Assembly: GCA_003561875.1 (NCBI GenBank) | Contig: PWVL01000005.1 | Location: 1-53,489, forward strand | Direction of reading: 5' to 3' | DNA from: Desulfuromonadales bacterium | GTDB taxonomy: Bacteria; Desulfobacterota; Desulfuromonadia; Desulfuromonadales; Syntrophotaleaceae | Length of the DNA stretch: 53,489 bases | Shown here: piece after piece, positions 1 to 8,729 of the stretch | Layout of the letters: each line of letters starts with the position of its first letter | How positions within the stretch are numbered: the stretch's first letter is position 1 | Made by a program: the position numbers and the translations under genes | Notes under the pieces: model-generated | Told to the model about the DNA's origin: nothing | What the model saw: the letters and a program-made list of their open reading frames with translations, nothing else | The model's database searches: none

Positions 1-89
1 CTGGAATTTTTCATGCGTTTTTCGGTTCCGTTTTTGGAGACTGGTTCTCATGAAACCCAAAAGGAAATCTCCGCAACGGTCCCTTCCAG

Positions 90-539
90 TCAGAGATCGG
101 CTTCACTGTAAACTCGCAGACCGCTACGGCGCAGCAGGGCGGCGTTGACACCCTGACCTGCGACCCGTTGTTGAAGGCGGCAGATTCTGTGGACGCCGCA
201 AGAAGGACTTCCGTCCTTGAGCAGTGCGGCCCGAGTTTCGGTCAGTCGGGCGATGGTGAGGGTCAACTCGGCGCCTCGCAGAAAGGACGCGGACATCTCC
301 CGACCGTCACTGCGGTACAGCCGACCCGAACCGGCAAGCAGGTCGACTCCGTCCCCACTATGGAAGCTGCAGGGATGCCGCGGGGTTGGCAGTCCCGCCA
401 GTTGTTCGGGACAGACCGGTACCGGTCGCAGGTTTTTTTCTCTCAGGTGGTTGAAGACTTCGGGGCTGGTTTTGGAGCGGCCGTCATATCGGGTTGGCAG
501 ACCGAGCAGACAGGCGCTGACCAGGATCGTTTCGAACAT
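90..539 (-). CDS. DUF523 family protein
   Basis: A 149-residue protein of the DUF523 family, whose biochemical role is not established. The N-terminus reads SACLLGLPTRYDG, followed by PVCPEQLAGLPTPR and later DGSPSCG. These are the conserved Cys/Gly blocks of the family, and the length matches. The ORF track runs 98 residues further upstream, but that part lies over purN in another frame. The ATG at 539 is preceded by GGAGGACAGG, a good ribosome site, so this start is chosen. It is the last gene of the minus-strand set purM-purN-DUF523 and lies 44 nt after purN, so co-transcription is likely. Any purine link is inferred only from position. Confidence 0.85.
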   Translation of the reverse strand: MFETILVSACLLGLPTRYDGRSKTSPEVFNHLREKNLRPVPVCPEQLAGLPTPRHPCSFHSGDGVDLLAGSGRLYRSDGREMSASFLRGAELTLTIARLTETRAALLKDGSPSCGVHRICRLQQRVAGQGVNAALLRRSGLRVYSEADL

Positions 540-583
540 CCTGTCCTCCGGTGGACGTAGCGGCGCTGTATGTAGAAGCGGCT

Positions 584-1243
584 TCAGGCAATAGGGGGGT
601 TGATTAGTGCTTCTGCGGGATTCTCCGCCGGGCAGACTATGATGACCCGGCGGTGCAGAATGCGCAGGCGTCCCTCGGCGAAGAGGCGGATGGCCTCCGG
701 ATAAATGCGGTGTTCCTGCCGCAGGATGCGTTGGGACAGGCTCTCGACACTGTCGTTTTCCAGAACCGGAACGGCGGCCTGCATAACAATCGGTCCCGTG
801 TCGACTCCGGAGTCGACAAAGTGCACCGTGCAACCGCTCAGTCTGGCCCCGTGTTGCAGAGCTTGTTGTTGGGCGTTGAGCCCCGGGAAGGCCGGCAGCA
901 GGGCCGGATGAATATTCAGGATGCGGTCGGGAAAGGCGTCCAGAAACAGGGGTGAGAGCAGGCGCATGAAGCCGGCCAGAATCACCAGTTCCACACGGGC
1001 TTTCCGCAGTTCCTCAACCATGGCCCTGTCAAAGGAGAGGCGATCCGGATAGTTCCGTTGCGCGATGCAGCGTACCGGGATTCCGGCGCGCCGTCCGCGC
1101 TGTAAAGCACCGGCTGAAGCCTTATCGCTGATGACAAGGGCGATTTCCGCGTTGAGGGAGCCGTCCTGTATACGATCAATGATCGCTTGCAGATTGGTGC
1201 CGCCGCCGGAAGCCAGAACGCCTAGGCGAAGTTTGCTGCTCAC
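584..1243 (-). CDS. purN: Phosphoribosylglycinamide formyltransferase PurN
   Basis: Transfers a formyl group from 10-formyl-THF to GAR in purine synthesis; cytosolic. The N-terminus LGVLASGGGTNLQA is the phosphate-binding loop. NIHPALLPAFPG carries the catalytic Asn/His, and VDSGVDTGPIV contains the conserved catalytic Asp. The ORF starts with ATG at 1267, but a GTG at 1243 sits after GAGGA with about 8 nt spacing. It gives a 219-residue protein, close to the usual ~200-215, and is preferred. It lies downstream of purM with a 180-nt gap and upstream of DUF523. A GCCGGCA...TGCCGGC inverted repeat in the purM-purN gap could attenuate read-through; this is weak. Confidence 0.95.
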   Translation of the reverse strand: MSSKLRLGVLASGGGTNLQAIIDRIQDGSLNAEIALVISDKASAGALQRGRRAGIPVRCIAQRNYPDRLSFDRAMVEELRKARVELVILAGFMRLLSPLFLDAFPDRILNIHPALLPAFPGLNAQQQALQHGARLSGCTVHFVDSGVDTGPIVMQAAVPVLENDSVESLSQRILRQEHRIYPEAIRLFAEGRLRILHRRVIIVCPAENPAEALINPPIA

Positions 1244-1423
1244 AAAAAAAATCCTCGAAAGTTCCAAGCAGGCCCAGGGTCCCCCGAGGTGGGTTGTTGG
1301 ACAAAACCCCTCGACACCGGGTCTGTCTCCGGTGATCTCCTCGAAAAAAATACTGCCCGATAAGGGAAGGGCCGGCAGAATCAGGAAAAAAGGTTTAACC
1401 TTCTTGCCGGCCGCTGCATGCCA

Positions 1424-2470
1424 TCAGTTCAATACGACACTTTCAGCTTCGCCGGTTTTGGCGGCGATGCGACCGATGACATAGGCCTGTTCCTTAAGAC
1501 CGCCAAGGCGCACCATGATTTCGTCCACATCCTGTTCCGGGACAATGACCACCATGCCGATACCATAGTTGAGAGTTCGGTACATTTCCGCTTCGTCGAT
1601 GTTGCCGCCGCGACGCAAGATTTCAAAAATGGCCGGTTTGGGCCAGCTTTCCTTGTCAATAACCGCCTGACAGCCCTTGGGAAGAACTCGTGGCACGTTT
1701 TCTACAAGGCCGCCACCGGTAATGTGGGCCATTCCTTTGATCTGAAAATCCCGCAGGAGGTTAAGGATGGTTTTGACGTAGATGCGCGTCGGGGTAAGCA
1801 ATTCTTGGCCCAGGGATTTGTCCAGTTCGTCGAGCCGGGAGTCCACCGTCAGGCCCATCTTCTCAAACAGGATCTTGCGCACCAGGGAATAACCGTTGGA
1901 GTGTAGGCCACTGGATGCGAGACCAATCAGGCGGTCCCCAACAGTTATGCCGGACCCGTCGATAATTCTGCTGTTGTCGACAATACCCACCGTGAAGCCG
2001 GCCAGATCGTATTCACCGACAGCATAGAAACCGGGCATTTCCGCCGTTTCTCCACCTATCAGAGCACATCCGGCCTGAATACAGCCTTGCGAAATGCCCT
2101 TGATTACTTCAACGCCTGTTTCTGGGGAGAGCTTGCCGGTGGCCAGGTAATCGAGAAAAAACAGCGGCTCGGCGCCCTGAACGATGATATCGTTGACGCA
2201 CATGGCCACCAGGTCGATGCCGACGGTGTCGTGTTTGTCGGTCATGAAGGCCAGCTTGAGTTTGGTACCGACACCATCCGTCGAAGTCACCAGGGTCGGT
2301 TTTTCGTATTTCTCGGCGTGCAGTGAAAACAGCCCGCCGAAACCTCCGATGTCGGTGAGAACCTCCGGTCGGAAAGTTGCTTTGACCAGCGGTTTAATCA
2401 TGTCAACGAAGCGATTTCCTGCATCGATATCGACGCCAGCATCCTTGTAGGTCACTTTATTGTCACTCAA
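1424..2470 (-). CDS. purM: Phosphoribosylformylglycinamidine cyclo-ligase PurM
   Basis: AIR synthetase: ATP-dependent closure of FGAM to AIR in purine synthesis. VTYKDAGVDIDAGN at the N-terminus, STDGVGTKLKLAF, GGETAEMPGFY and HITGGGLVENVPR are the standard blocks of the family. The ORF track starts at an ATG at 2503 with no ribosome site. A TTG at 2470 follows AAGGAG by 9 nt and gives SDNKVTYKDAG..., the length expected for the family. A TTGACA-16-TTTAAT promoter puts the transcript start near 2498, downstream of the ATG, so TTG is the likely start (348 residues). First gene of the minus-strand purM-purN-DUF523 group. Confidence 0.94.
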   Translation of the reverse strand: MSDNKVTYKDAGVDIDAGNRFVDMIKPLVKATFRPEVLTDIGGFGGLFSLHAEKYEKPTLVTSTDGVGTKLKLAFMTDKHDTVGIDLVAMCVNDIIVQGAEPLFFLDYLATGKLSPETGVEVIKGISQGCIQAGCALIGGETAEMPGFYAVGEYDLAGFTVGIVDNSRIIDGSGITVGDRLIGLASSGLHSNGYSLVRKILFEKMGLTVDSRLDELDKSLGQELLTPTRIYVKTILNLLRDFQIKGMAHITGGGLVENVPRVLPKGCQAVIDKESWPKPAIFEILRRGGNIDEAEMYRTLNYGIGMVVIVPEQDVDEIMVRLGGLKEQAYVIGRIAAKTGEAESVVLN

Positions 2471-2504
2471 AGCACGACTCTCCTTGCCGATAAATTCGGC
2501 CATT

Positions 2505-2532
2505 ATTAAACTAATTGCCCATTCTTTGTCAA
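2505..2532 (-). promoter_or_regulatory. Sigma-70-type promoter of purM
   Basis: On the minus strand the sequence reads TTGACA (2532-2527), a 16-nt spacer and TTTAAT (2510-2505). The -35 is perfect and the -10 has 5 of 6 consensus bases. The predicted start near 2498 excludes the ATG at 2503 as the translation start of purM. No PurR-like palindrome was seen around it. Confidence 0.65.
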
Positions 2533-2754
2533 CGCCAAACGCCGCCTCCGCAAAGGCGGGGAGATTGGTTCTTTACAGTCCTTGGGGGGTGACTTATGAT
2601 GGGCGACCAGGACCTCTGCCCTGCACTGTTCAAGCACCATTTTATCGCCTTTTGTGTTGTCTGCCATAAAATTTTCTGTTTTGATCGGCAGTCGCCGTTT
2701 CGGGCCTCCCGGCGCCGTTTCGATTTCAACTTTTTCTAAAGTATTCTGTCGGCC

Positions 2755-3228
2755 ATGAATCCTGCTTGCGGGGACATTATTCGACCCATGACGGTGAGAG
2801 ACCTGCAGGCGGTGCTGGCACTGGAGTCCTGCGGACACGTCGACCCCTGGTCCGAGGGGATGTTTCGCGAGGAGTTAGGCAATCCTCTGGCCCGCATCGA
2901 TCTTTTCTGGCGTAATTTCAACCTTGCCGGTTTTCTCTGCTCCTGGCGGGTCAGTGACGAACTGACGATTCTGAATGTGGCAACGGCACCGCTCATGCGC
3001 CGAACCGGAGTGGCTCGTACGTTGTTACTGCAGGTTCTGGAGCGCAACGGGCGCAGCGGCATGGCCCGCGCACTGCTGGAAGTGCGCCCTTCCAACTACG
3101 CGGCCATAGCACTTTACACTTCTCTCGGTTTCCGTCAGGTGTGCCGCCGTCGTGGCTATTATCGGAACGGCGAAGATGCCCTGGTCATGGAATTACTGCA
3201 CGAGAGTTTTGCGTCAGGCGGTTTTTGA
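2755..3228 (+). CDS. rimI: Ribosomal-protein-alanine acetyltransferase (RimI-like GNAT)
   Basis: GNAT N-acetyltransferase of the RimI type, which acetylates the N-terminal alanine of S18 in E. coli. It has 157 residues. The acetyl-CoA loop is MRRTGVARTLL (the RxxGxA variant). This is followed by EVRPSNYAAIALYTSLGF, the classical RimI C-terminal block (N-x-A-x-x-L-Y-x-x-x-G-F). Two in-frame ATGs are possible (2755 and 2788); neither has a clear ribosome site and the first is kept. It starts a plus-strand run, about 250 nt from the divergent purM. The family is clear; the exact substrate (S18 or another protein) is inferred. Confidence 0.85.
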   Translation: MNPACGDIIRPMTVRDLQAVLALESCGHVDPWSEGMFREELGNPLARIDLFWRNFNLAGFLCSWRVSDELTILNVATAPLMRRTGVARTLLLQVLERNGRSGMARALLEVRPSNYAAIALYTSLGFRQVCRRRGYYRNGEDALVMELLHESFASGGF

Positions 3229-3391
3229 GAAGATGCCCGAGGTGGTATTGTCACCAGGGGTCGCTTTGTCCCACAGGCGCTAAAAGATCGTGGCTCTGTA
3301 ACCGCCAATCGTTGCGCCTGAGCTTTTCCCTACATGTTCTAATAAAACCGCTGCATGATGGGACCTCCATTCTTTGGGAGTTTACGCTTTA

Positions 3392-4249
3392 ATGACAAAC
3401 ATTAAAACGACAATTCTTGCTAATCAGGAAGTAGCGCCCGGCTATTACCGCATGAAGATACTGGCTCCGGAATTTGAGAGGCGGGTTCGCCCGGGGCAGT
3501 TCGTCATGTTGCGCGCGTTGGGATTTGGGGAACCGCTGCTGCGGCGGCCCTTCGGAGTTTTTCAGACCGGACGGCTGCAGGCTGATTGCGACGGCTTGCC
3601 TGAGAAGGAATTTCTGGAAATACTCTACAAAGTCGTTGGTCGCGGTACTGCCTTGATGCGGGATCTTCATGAAGGAGACCGGGTAGAAGTACTGGGTCCT
3701 CTCGGACGCGGGTTTGAGACGGCTTCAAACAGCGGCCAGCAGATACTGGTCGGCGGCGGCATCGGTCTGGTTCCCCTGTATATGCTCGCCGGTGAACTGC
3801 TGCGCCAGTATCCCGTGAGATTGCTCATCGGCGGGCGCTCACGAGAGGATATTCTGATGGTGACGGAGTTTGAGCGGCTCGGCGTGGAAACCTATGTGTC
3901 GACAGATGACGGTACCCTGGGTGATGCCGGTCCCGTGACCCAGGTGCTGGAGAGAAAACTGACCCGTTTTCCCGACGCGGCGGTCTATGCCTGCGGTCCG
4001 ATGCCCATGCTGGAGGCGGTGAACGCCATCTGTGCGTCACGGCGGGTCGCTCTGCAGGTCTCCCTTGAGGCGTTTATGGCCTGTGGCGTCGGCGCTTGTC
4101 TCGGTTGCGTTGTCAAGGGGGCCGGCCACAGCAAGGAGGACCCCCGCTACCTCTGTACGTGTAAAGAAGGGCCGGTGTTTCGTGCCGAAGAACTGGATTG
4201 GGAACTTCTGGCTCGGCGTGTCAACGAAGGAGGAAGGGATCATGACTAA
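3392..4249 (+). CDS. pyrK: Dihydroorotate dehydrogenase electron-transfer subunit PyrK
   Basis: FAD and [2Fe-2S] subunit that passes electrons from the FMN subunit PyrD to NAD+ in pyrimidine synthesis. RRPFGVF binds [13 protein letters not shown] is the NAD(P)-binding loop, and [10 protein letters not shown]...CTC supplies the four Cys ligands (CX4CX2C plus a later C). The track begins at a TTG at 3374. The ATG at 3392 follows GGGAG and starts at [11 protein letters not shown], so it is used; the protein has 285 residues, typical for the family. It overlaps pyrD by 8 nt, which indicates translational coupling of the two subunits. Confidence 0.94.
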   Translation: MTNIKTTILANQEVAPGYYRMKILAPEFERRVRPGQFVMLRALGFGEPLLRRPFGVFQTGRLQADCDGLPEKEFLEILYKVVGRGTALMRDLHEGDRVEVLGPLGRGFETASNSGQQILVGGGIGLVPLYMLAGELLRQYPVRLLIGGRSREDILMVTEFERLGVETYVSTDDGTLGDAGPVTQVLERKLTRFPDAAVYACGPMPMLEAVNAICASRRVALQVSLEAFMACGVGACLGCVVKGAGHSKEDPRYLCTCKEGPVFRAEELDWELLARRVNEGGRDHD

Positions 4250-5192
4250 TCCTTCTTTACCGGAGAATGCCATGGAAGCGGGTCCGGATCTTTCCGTTTC
4301 GCTGGCCGGATTGCAGCTTAAAAACCCGGTCATGCCAGCTTCCGGTACCTTTGGTTACGGGGAAGAATACAGTCCTTATATGGATTTGGGACGTCTTGGG
4401 GCCGTCGTCACTAAAGGACTGTCCTTGCGTCCCAAGGCCGGCAACCGGACTCCGCGAATCGCCGAGACCCATGGTGGCATGCTCAACGCCATCGGTTTGC
4501 AGAACGTAGGATTGGAGGCTTTCTGCCAGGAAAAAATGCCTTTTCTTCGTCAGATTGCGACTCCGGTCATTGTGAATTTTTTTGGCAACAGCCAGGAGGA
4601 ATATGTTGAAGTTGCACGCCAGATCGACCAAATCGATGGTGTAGCAGCGGCGGAATTGAATATCTCCTGTCCCAACGTCAAGCATGGTGGCATCGTCTTT
4701 GGCACCGATCCCGCTGCGGCGGCTGCCGTGGTCGGTGGGGTTCGCGAGGTCCTGAACAAACCGCTCATTGTCAAACTGACTCCCAATGTCACCGACATTA
4801 CCGTGATTGCCCGAGCTGTCGAGGACGCCGGGGCCGATGCCATCTGTTGTATCAACACCCTGACAGGCATGGCTGTGGACATCCACTCCCGTCGACCGCA
4901 ACTGGCCAACGGAACCGGCGGGCTGTCCGGACCGGCTGTTAAACCGATTGCGCTCCGCATGGTCTATCAGGTGGCACGGGCGGTGAAACTGCCAGTCATA
5001 GGGGTTGGCGGTATCGTGACGGCTGAAGATGCTCTGGAATTTCTCATCGCCGGAGCCAGCGCCGTGCAGGTTGGAACCGCCAATTTCTTGGACCCGGCTG
5101 CCATGATCGCCATTATTGACGGACTGGACCGCTTTTGCCGGCAAGAACAGATTGCGAAACTTGCCGACCTGATTGGAACGTTGCGGTGTTGA
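4242..5192 (+). CDS. pyrD: Dihydroorotate dehydrogenase, class 1B catalytic subunit
   Basis: Oxidises dihydroorotate to orotate with FMN. The catalytic Cys lies in [11 protein letters not shown] (class 1 enzymes use Cys as base). [18 protein letters not shown] and [19 protein letters not shown] are FMN/phosphate-binding blocks. The presence of PyrK makes it the NAD-linked class 1B type. The ORF track begins 70 codons earlier inside pyrK. The ATG at 4242 follows GGAGGAAGGG and gives 316 residues, slightly longer than the usual ~305 because of an N-terminal extension of about 12 residues. Overlaps the pyrK end by 8 nt. Confidence 0.95.
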   Translation: MTNPSLPENAMEAGPDLSVSLAGLQLKNPVMPASGTFGYGEEYSPYMDLGRLGAVVTKGLSLRPKAGNRTPRIAETHGGMLNAIGLQNVGLEAFCQEKMPFLRQIATPVIVNFFGNSQEEYVEVARQIDQIDGVAAAELNISCPNVKHGGIVFGTDPAAAAAVVGGVREVLNKPLIVKLTPNVTDITVIARAVEDAGADAICCINTLTGMAVDIHSRRPQLANGTGGLSGPAVKPIALRMVYQVARAVKLPVIGVGGIVTAEDALEFLIAGASAVQVGTANFLDPAAMIAIIDGLDRFCRQEQIAKLADLIGTLRC

Positions 5193-5229
5193 TTCGGCAA
5201 CGATTGTCTGCGGCCGCTGAAAGGTGCCC

Positions 5230-7920
5230 ATGGAGATAATCACCACCCATGTAAATGCTGACTTCGACTGTCTGGGCAGCATGGTCGCGGCCCAAAAGCT
5301 CTACCCGCGGGCAGAGATGGTCTTTGCCGGTTCCCAGGAACGTTCGGTGCGGGATTTTCTTCAGAAATTTCCCGAAGTCGCGGAGCGCTTCAGACGACTT
5401 CGCGACATTGATTTGGACGCCGTCAGGCGTCTGATTCTTGTGGATGTCGGTCAGCCGGATCGTATCGGCCCTTTTGCCCAGGTGCTGGAGCGGCCTGGCG
5501 TGGAAGTGCATGTTTACGACCATCACCCCGCCTCGGTACAGGACTTGTGTCCGAAGCGCATGAAAATCGAAGCCGTGGGAGCAACGGTGACGATTTTCGC
5601 CGAACTGCTTCAGGAGCAGGGAATGCGATTGAGTTCCGACGATGCCACTCTGATGTTGCTGGGGCTTTACGAAGATACCGGCAAGCTGTCTTTCAATTCC
5701 ACCACCAGCAGGGACTGTATGGCGGCGGCCTACCTGTTGGAACAGGGCGGGGATCTCAATCTGGTGGCTGATTCGCTGGTCCAGGAGTTGACAGCAGGGC
5801 AAGTGGCTCTGCTGCATCAACTCATTGAAAACCGCACTCTTGTCAATGTCAACGGAATCGATATCGCCCTGGCGCACGCCTCGGTGGATGCTTTCATCGG
5901 CGACCTTGCCGTTCTGGTTCATAAACTTAAGGACATGGAGAGCCACAACGCCTTGATCGTGGCCGTGCGCATGGAAGACCGGGTGTTTCTGGTGGGCCGC
6001 TCGCGTATCCCCGAAGTGCATGTCGGCGATATTCTTGGAGAGTTTGGGGGCGGCGGACACGGTTTTGCCGCCTCCGGTGTTTTGCGGGACATGACCCTGG
6101 TAGAGTTTCTGGAAAAGCTGCCGGAAGTACTGCGACGTCACGTACAGCCCCACTGGGAAGCCCGTCATCTGCTGTTTACCGCGGTCAAGACTGTTCCCGC
6201 CACAGCAACCATCAAAGAGGTGCGTGCCTTGCTGACCCGTTACAATATCAATGCTCTGCCGGTGATGGAGGGAACCCGGGTGGTCGGCATCATATCCCGC
6301 CAGGTGGTGGAAAAGGCCGCTTACCATACCCTGGAGAATCTGCCGGTCAGTGAATATATGAACACTGATTTCATTACCGTAACGCCGGAAACCCCCCTGC
6401 GGGAACTGGAGGAGGTCATTGTCAACGGTCGGCAGCGTTTTGTGCCGGTCATTGAAGAAGGCCGGCTGGCAGGAGCCATAACCCGAACCGATCTGCTACG
6501 GCATATGGTTTCCGGTGCCGTTTCGCGACGCATGAGTCGTGCACCGGCCATTACCAGCGGCGGGCTGGGTTTGAAAAAAAGCTACATCGTCCGTTTGCTT
6601 CACAACCGCCTGCAGCCGCACATCGGGGAAATCCTCAATCGAATGGGACAGGTAGGGCAGGAACTCGGCGTTCACGTTTTCGTCGTTGGTGGTTTCGTCC
6701 GCGACCTGATTCTTGATCACCCCAATCTTGATATCGATGTCGTGGTTGAAGGAGACGGAATCGCTTTTGCCGCCGAGTATGCGCGCCGTTTCGACTGCCG
6801 CATTCGCACCCATCGGAAATTTGGTACAGCAGTATTGATATTTGCCGATCAATTCAAGATCGATGTGGCTACCGCCCGCACAGAGTATTATCTGCAGCCC
6901 GGTGCTTTGCCAACGGTAGAGCATGCCCCCATCAAACTGGACTTGTATCGTCGCGACTTCACCATCAATACGCTGGCTATCGCTCTTAATGAAGGTCAGT
7001 TTGGCGAACTGTTCGATTTTTTTGGCGCCCAGAGGGATTTGCAGGAAAAAGCTGTTCGAGTACTTCACAATTTGAGTTTTGTCGAAGATCCGACCCGGGT
7101 TTTCCGTGCCATCCGCTTCGAACAACGTCTAGATTTTCGCATCGGCAGGCATACCGAACAGCTGATGCAAAGCGCCCTGCGCATGGGGTTCCTGGACAAG
7201 ATCAGCGGGCATCGAATTTTCAACGAGTTGGTTCATATTTTTAAAGAAAACAACCCCCTGCCGGCTGTGTTGCGCATGTCGGACCTGGGACTTCTGGACT
7301 ACCTGCATCCCGAACTCTCCCGAACTTCACGCATTAAGGAATTGTTCGGCCGGGCGCACCAGGTGATTGATTGGCATCAGTTGCTGTTTACCGGTGAGGA
7401 CTGTCGAAGCTGGCTGGTCTATTTTCTCTGCCTGCTGAGCGATCTGGGTGAAAAAGCGGCGCAAGAGTTGGCGGAAAGGCTGGAGATTCCACCTCGGGTA
7501 CGACACGTTCTTGTTGACGAACGGGAGGATCTTCATCGGGCTGTCAACCTGATTTACTGGCGTAGCAGCCGTTCCGCGATGACGTCTCCAAGCGAGATTT
7601 TTTCTCTGCTCGAACCACTTTCCGTAGAAAGTCTCCTGTACGGGATGGCACGTAGTGGCAACGAGTCGGTTCAGCGCAGTGTTTCGGATTATTTTATTCG
7701 CCTGCGGAAGATAAAATGCCATCTCGACGGCCACGACCTGAAAGAATTGGGAGTAGCCCCGGGGCCCGTGTACAAAGAGATATTCAAGAAATTGCACACC
7801 GCCCGTCTTGATGGAAAAATTGTCAGCCGTGAAGATGAGAAGGATTTTGTGCTCCGTAATTATGTTCGCTCAGGGAAGGGTGTGACAGCTGTTCCGCAAT
7901 TTTTTGAAAAAGACGGTTAG
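5230..7920 (+). CDS. DHH phosphoesterase - CBS pair - tRNA nucleotidyltransferase fusion
   Basis: An 896-residue fusion. Residues 1-300 form a DHH/DHHA1 phosphoesterase: HVNADFDCLGS, the DHH triad at ~97-99, and the GEFGGGGHG motif at ~270. Residues ~315-430 hold two CBS motifs. From ~480 to the end there is a class II CCA-adding enzyme/poly(A) polymerase head and neck: VVGGFVRD, DIDVVVEGD with the metal-binding DxD, RRDFTINT, and EDPTRVFRAIRFEQR. Geobacter is known to use separate C-adding and A-adding tRNA nucleotidyltransferases, and this architecture is likely one of that set. Which activity it has cannot be read here. The start is ATG 5230 with AAAGG upstream; the track's GTG lies 6 nt earlier. 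The nearest neighbour is pyrD, 37 nt upstream. Confidence 0.9.
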   Translation: MEIITTHVNADFDCLGSMVAAQKLYPRAEMVFAGSQERSVRDFLQKFPEVAERFRRLRDIDLDAVRRLILVDVGQPDRIGPFAQVLERPGVEVHVYDHHPASVQDLCPKRMKIEAVGATVTIFAELLQEQGMRLSSDDATLMLLGLYEDTGKLSFNSTTSRDCMAAAYLLEQGGDLNLVADSLVQELTAGQVALLHQLIENRTLVNVNGIDIALAHASVDAFIGDLAVLVHKLKDMESHNALIVAVRMEDRVFLVGRSRIPEVHVGDILGEFGGGGHGFAASGVLRDMTLVEFLEKLPEVLRRHVQPHWEARHLLFTAVKTVPATATIKEVRALLTRYNINALPVMEGTRVVGIISRQVVEKAAYHTLENLPVSEYMNTDFITVTPETPLRELEEVIVNGRQRFVPVIEEGRLAGAITRTDLLRHMVSGAVSRRMSRAPAITSGGLGLKKSYIVRLLHNRLQPHIGEILNRMGQVGQELGVHVFVVGGFVRDLILDHPNLDIDVVVEGDGIAFAAEYARRFDCRIRTHRKFGTAVLIFADQFKIDVATARTEYYLQPGALPTVEHAPIKLDLYRRDFTINTLAIALNEGQFGELFDFFGAQRDLQEKAVRVLHNLSFVEDPTRVFRAIRFEQRLDFRIGRHTEQLMQSALRMGFLDKISGHRIFNELVHIFKENNPLPAVLRMSDLGLLDYLHPELSRTSRIKELFGRAHQVIDWHQLLFTGEDCRSWLVYFLCLLSDLGEKAAQELAERLEIPPRVRHVLVDEREDLHRAVNLIYWRSSRSAMTSPSEIFSLLEPLSVESLLYGMARSGNESVQRSVSDYFIRLRKIKCHLDGHDLKELGVAPGPVYKEIFKKLHTARLDGKIVSREDEKDFVLRNYVRSGKGVTAVPQFFEKDG

Positions 7921-7977
7921 CGGTTTTGCGGTAGCCCGCGCTCATGACGCTGTTTTGTCTGTTTCGCCAATGCGCAA

Positions 7978-8006
7978 TTGACTTGCGGAGAGGTCTCTGC
8001 TAAAAA
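7978..8006 (+). promoter_or_regulatory. Candidate promoter of the M50 protease/scpAB/rluB group
   Basis: TTGACT, a 17-nt spacer and TAAAAA lie in the 115-nt gap before the M50 gene. Five of six -35 bases and four of six -10 bases match consensus. The position, about 30 nt before the ATG at 8036, fits. Confidence 0.4.
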
Positions 8007-8035
8007 GAAGTGTTAAGCTCTTTTTAGGAGAAACA

Positions 8036-8719
8036 ATGAATCACTTGCTGGTACAGATTTCGATCATGTTGGTGCCGGGACTGCTGGCCATTATGCTTCA
8101 CGAAGTGGCGCACGGTTATGTTGCCGACCGGCTCGGAGATCCGACCGCTCGGACGTTGGGCCGGTTGACTCTCAACCCTCTGAAACATCTTGATTTTTTG
8201 GGTCTGTTGGTGTTGTTTCTGATCGGTTTCGGCTGGGCACGACCGGTTCCGGTCAACCCTCTCAACTTTAAACGACCTCGCCAGGACATGGTCTGGGTGG
8301 CTCTGGCTGGACCTCTGACCAATCTGCTGCTGGCCGGCTGTTCTGCCCTGGTAGTTCGTTTTCTGTTGGTTCTGCCGGAAATTGTCGGGCCGACCGGTGC
8401 GCAGACTGCTTCTCTAAGGGAACCGTTGATTCTGATGGCTGGGTTCAGTCTGTACATCAATCTGCTGCTGGCGGCTCTCAACCTTATACCCGTGCCTCCT
8501 CTGGACGGAGGTCGCGTGGTAACCGGGATATTGCCTGAAGCATTGGCCAGGCAGATGATGCGTGTTGAACCTTTTGGTTTTGTGATTGTGCTGCTGCTGA
8601 TTTTTGTCACCCCTCTGTGGTCGCAAATTGTTCTGCCGGCTGTCTCTCAGGGAGCTCATTGGCTGGCCGGTCCTCAATCCGCGGCCCTGGGGCATTTCAT
8701 GCCCCTTGCGGGGTCTTGA
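8036..8719 (+). CDS. Site-2 protease (M50) family membrane protein
   Basis: Integral-membrane metalloprotease homologue of the short PDZ-less YwhC/Rip-like type, 227 residues. HEVAHG near residue 22 is the HExxH zinc motif and PPLDGGRV carries the second conserved Asp. Several hydrophobic segments flank both motifs. The gene starts at ATG 8036 with AGGAG 7 nt upstream. It lies 10 nt upstream of scpA and is probably co-transcribed with scpA-scpB-rluB. This neighbourhood (site-2 protease next to scpA) recurs in related bacteria. The substrate is unknown, and a role in regulated intramembrane proteolysis is inference. Confidence 0.88.
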   Translation: MNHLLVQISIMLVPGLLAIMLHEVAHGYVADRLGDPTARTLGRLTLNPLKHLDFLGLLVLFLIGFGWARPVPVNPLNFKRPRQDMVWVALAGPLTNLLLAGCSALVVRFLLVLPEIVGPTGAQTASLREPLILMAGFSLYINLLLAALNLIPVPPLDGGRVVTGILPEALARQMMRVEPFGFVIVLLLIFVTPLWSQIVLPAVSQGAHWLAGPQSAALGHFMPLAGS

Positions 8720-8729
8720 GAGCGTCGCC

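Noticed and set aside
2506-2838. 110-codon minus-strand ORF between purM and rimI
   Set aside because: It overlaps the purM promoter and the start of rimI in the wrong frame and has no domain.
5113-6327. 404-codon minus-strand ORF
   Set aside because: It is antisense to the DHH-CBS-nucleotidyltransferase gene and shows no domain.
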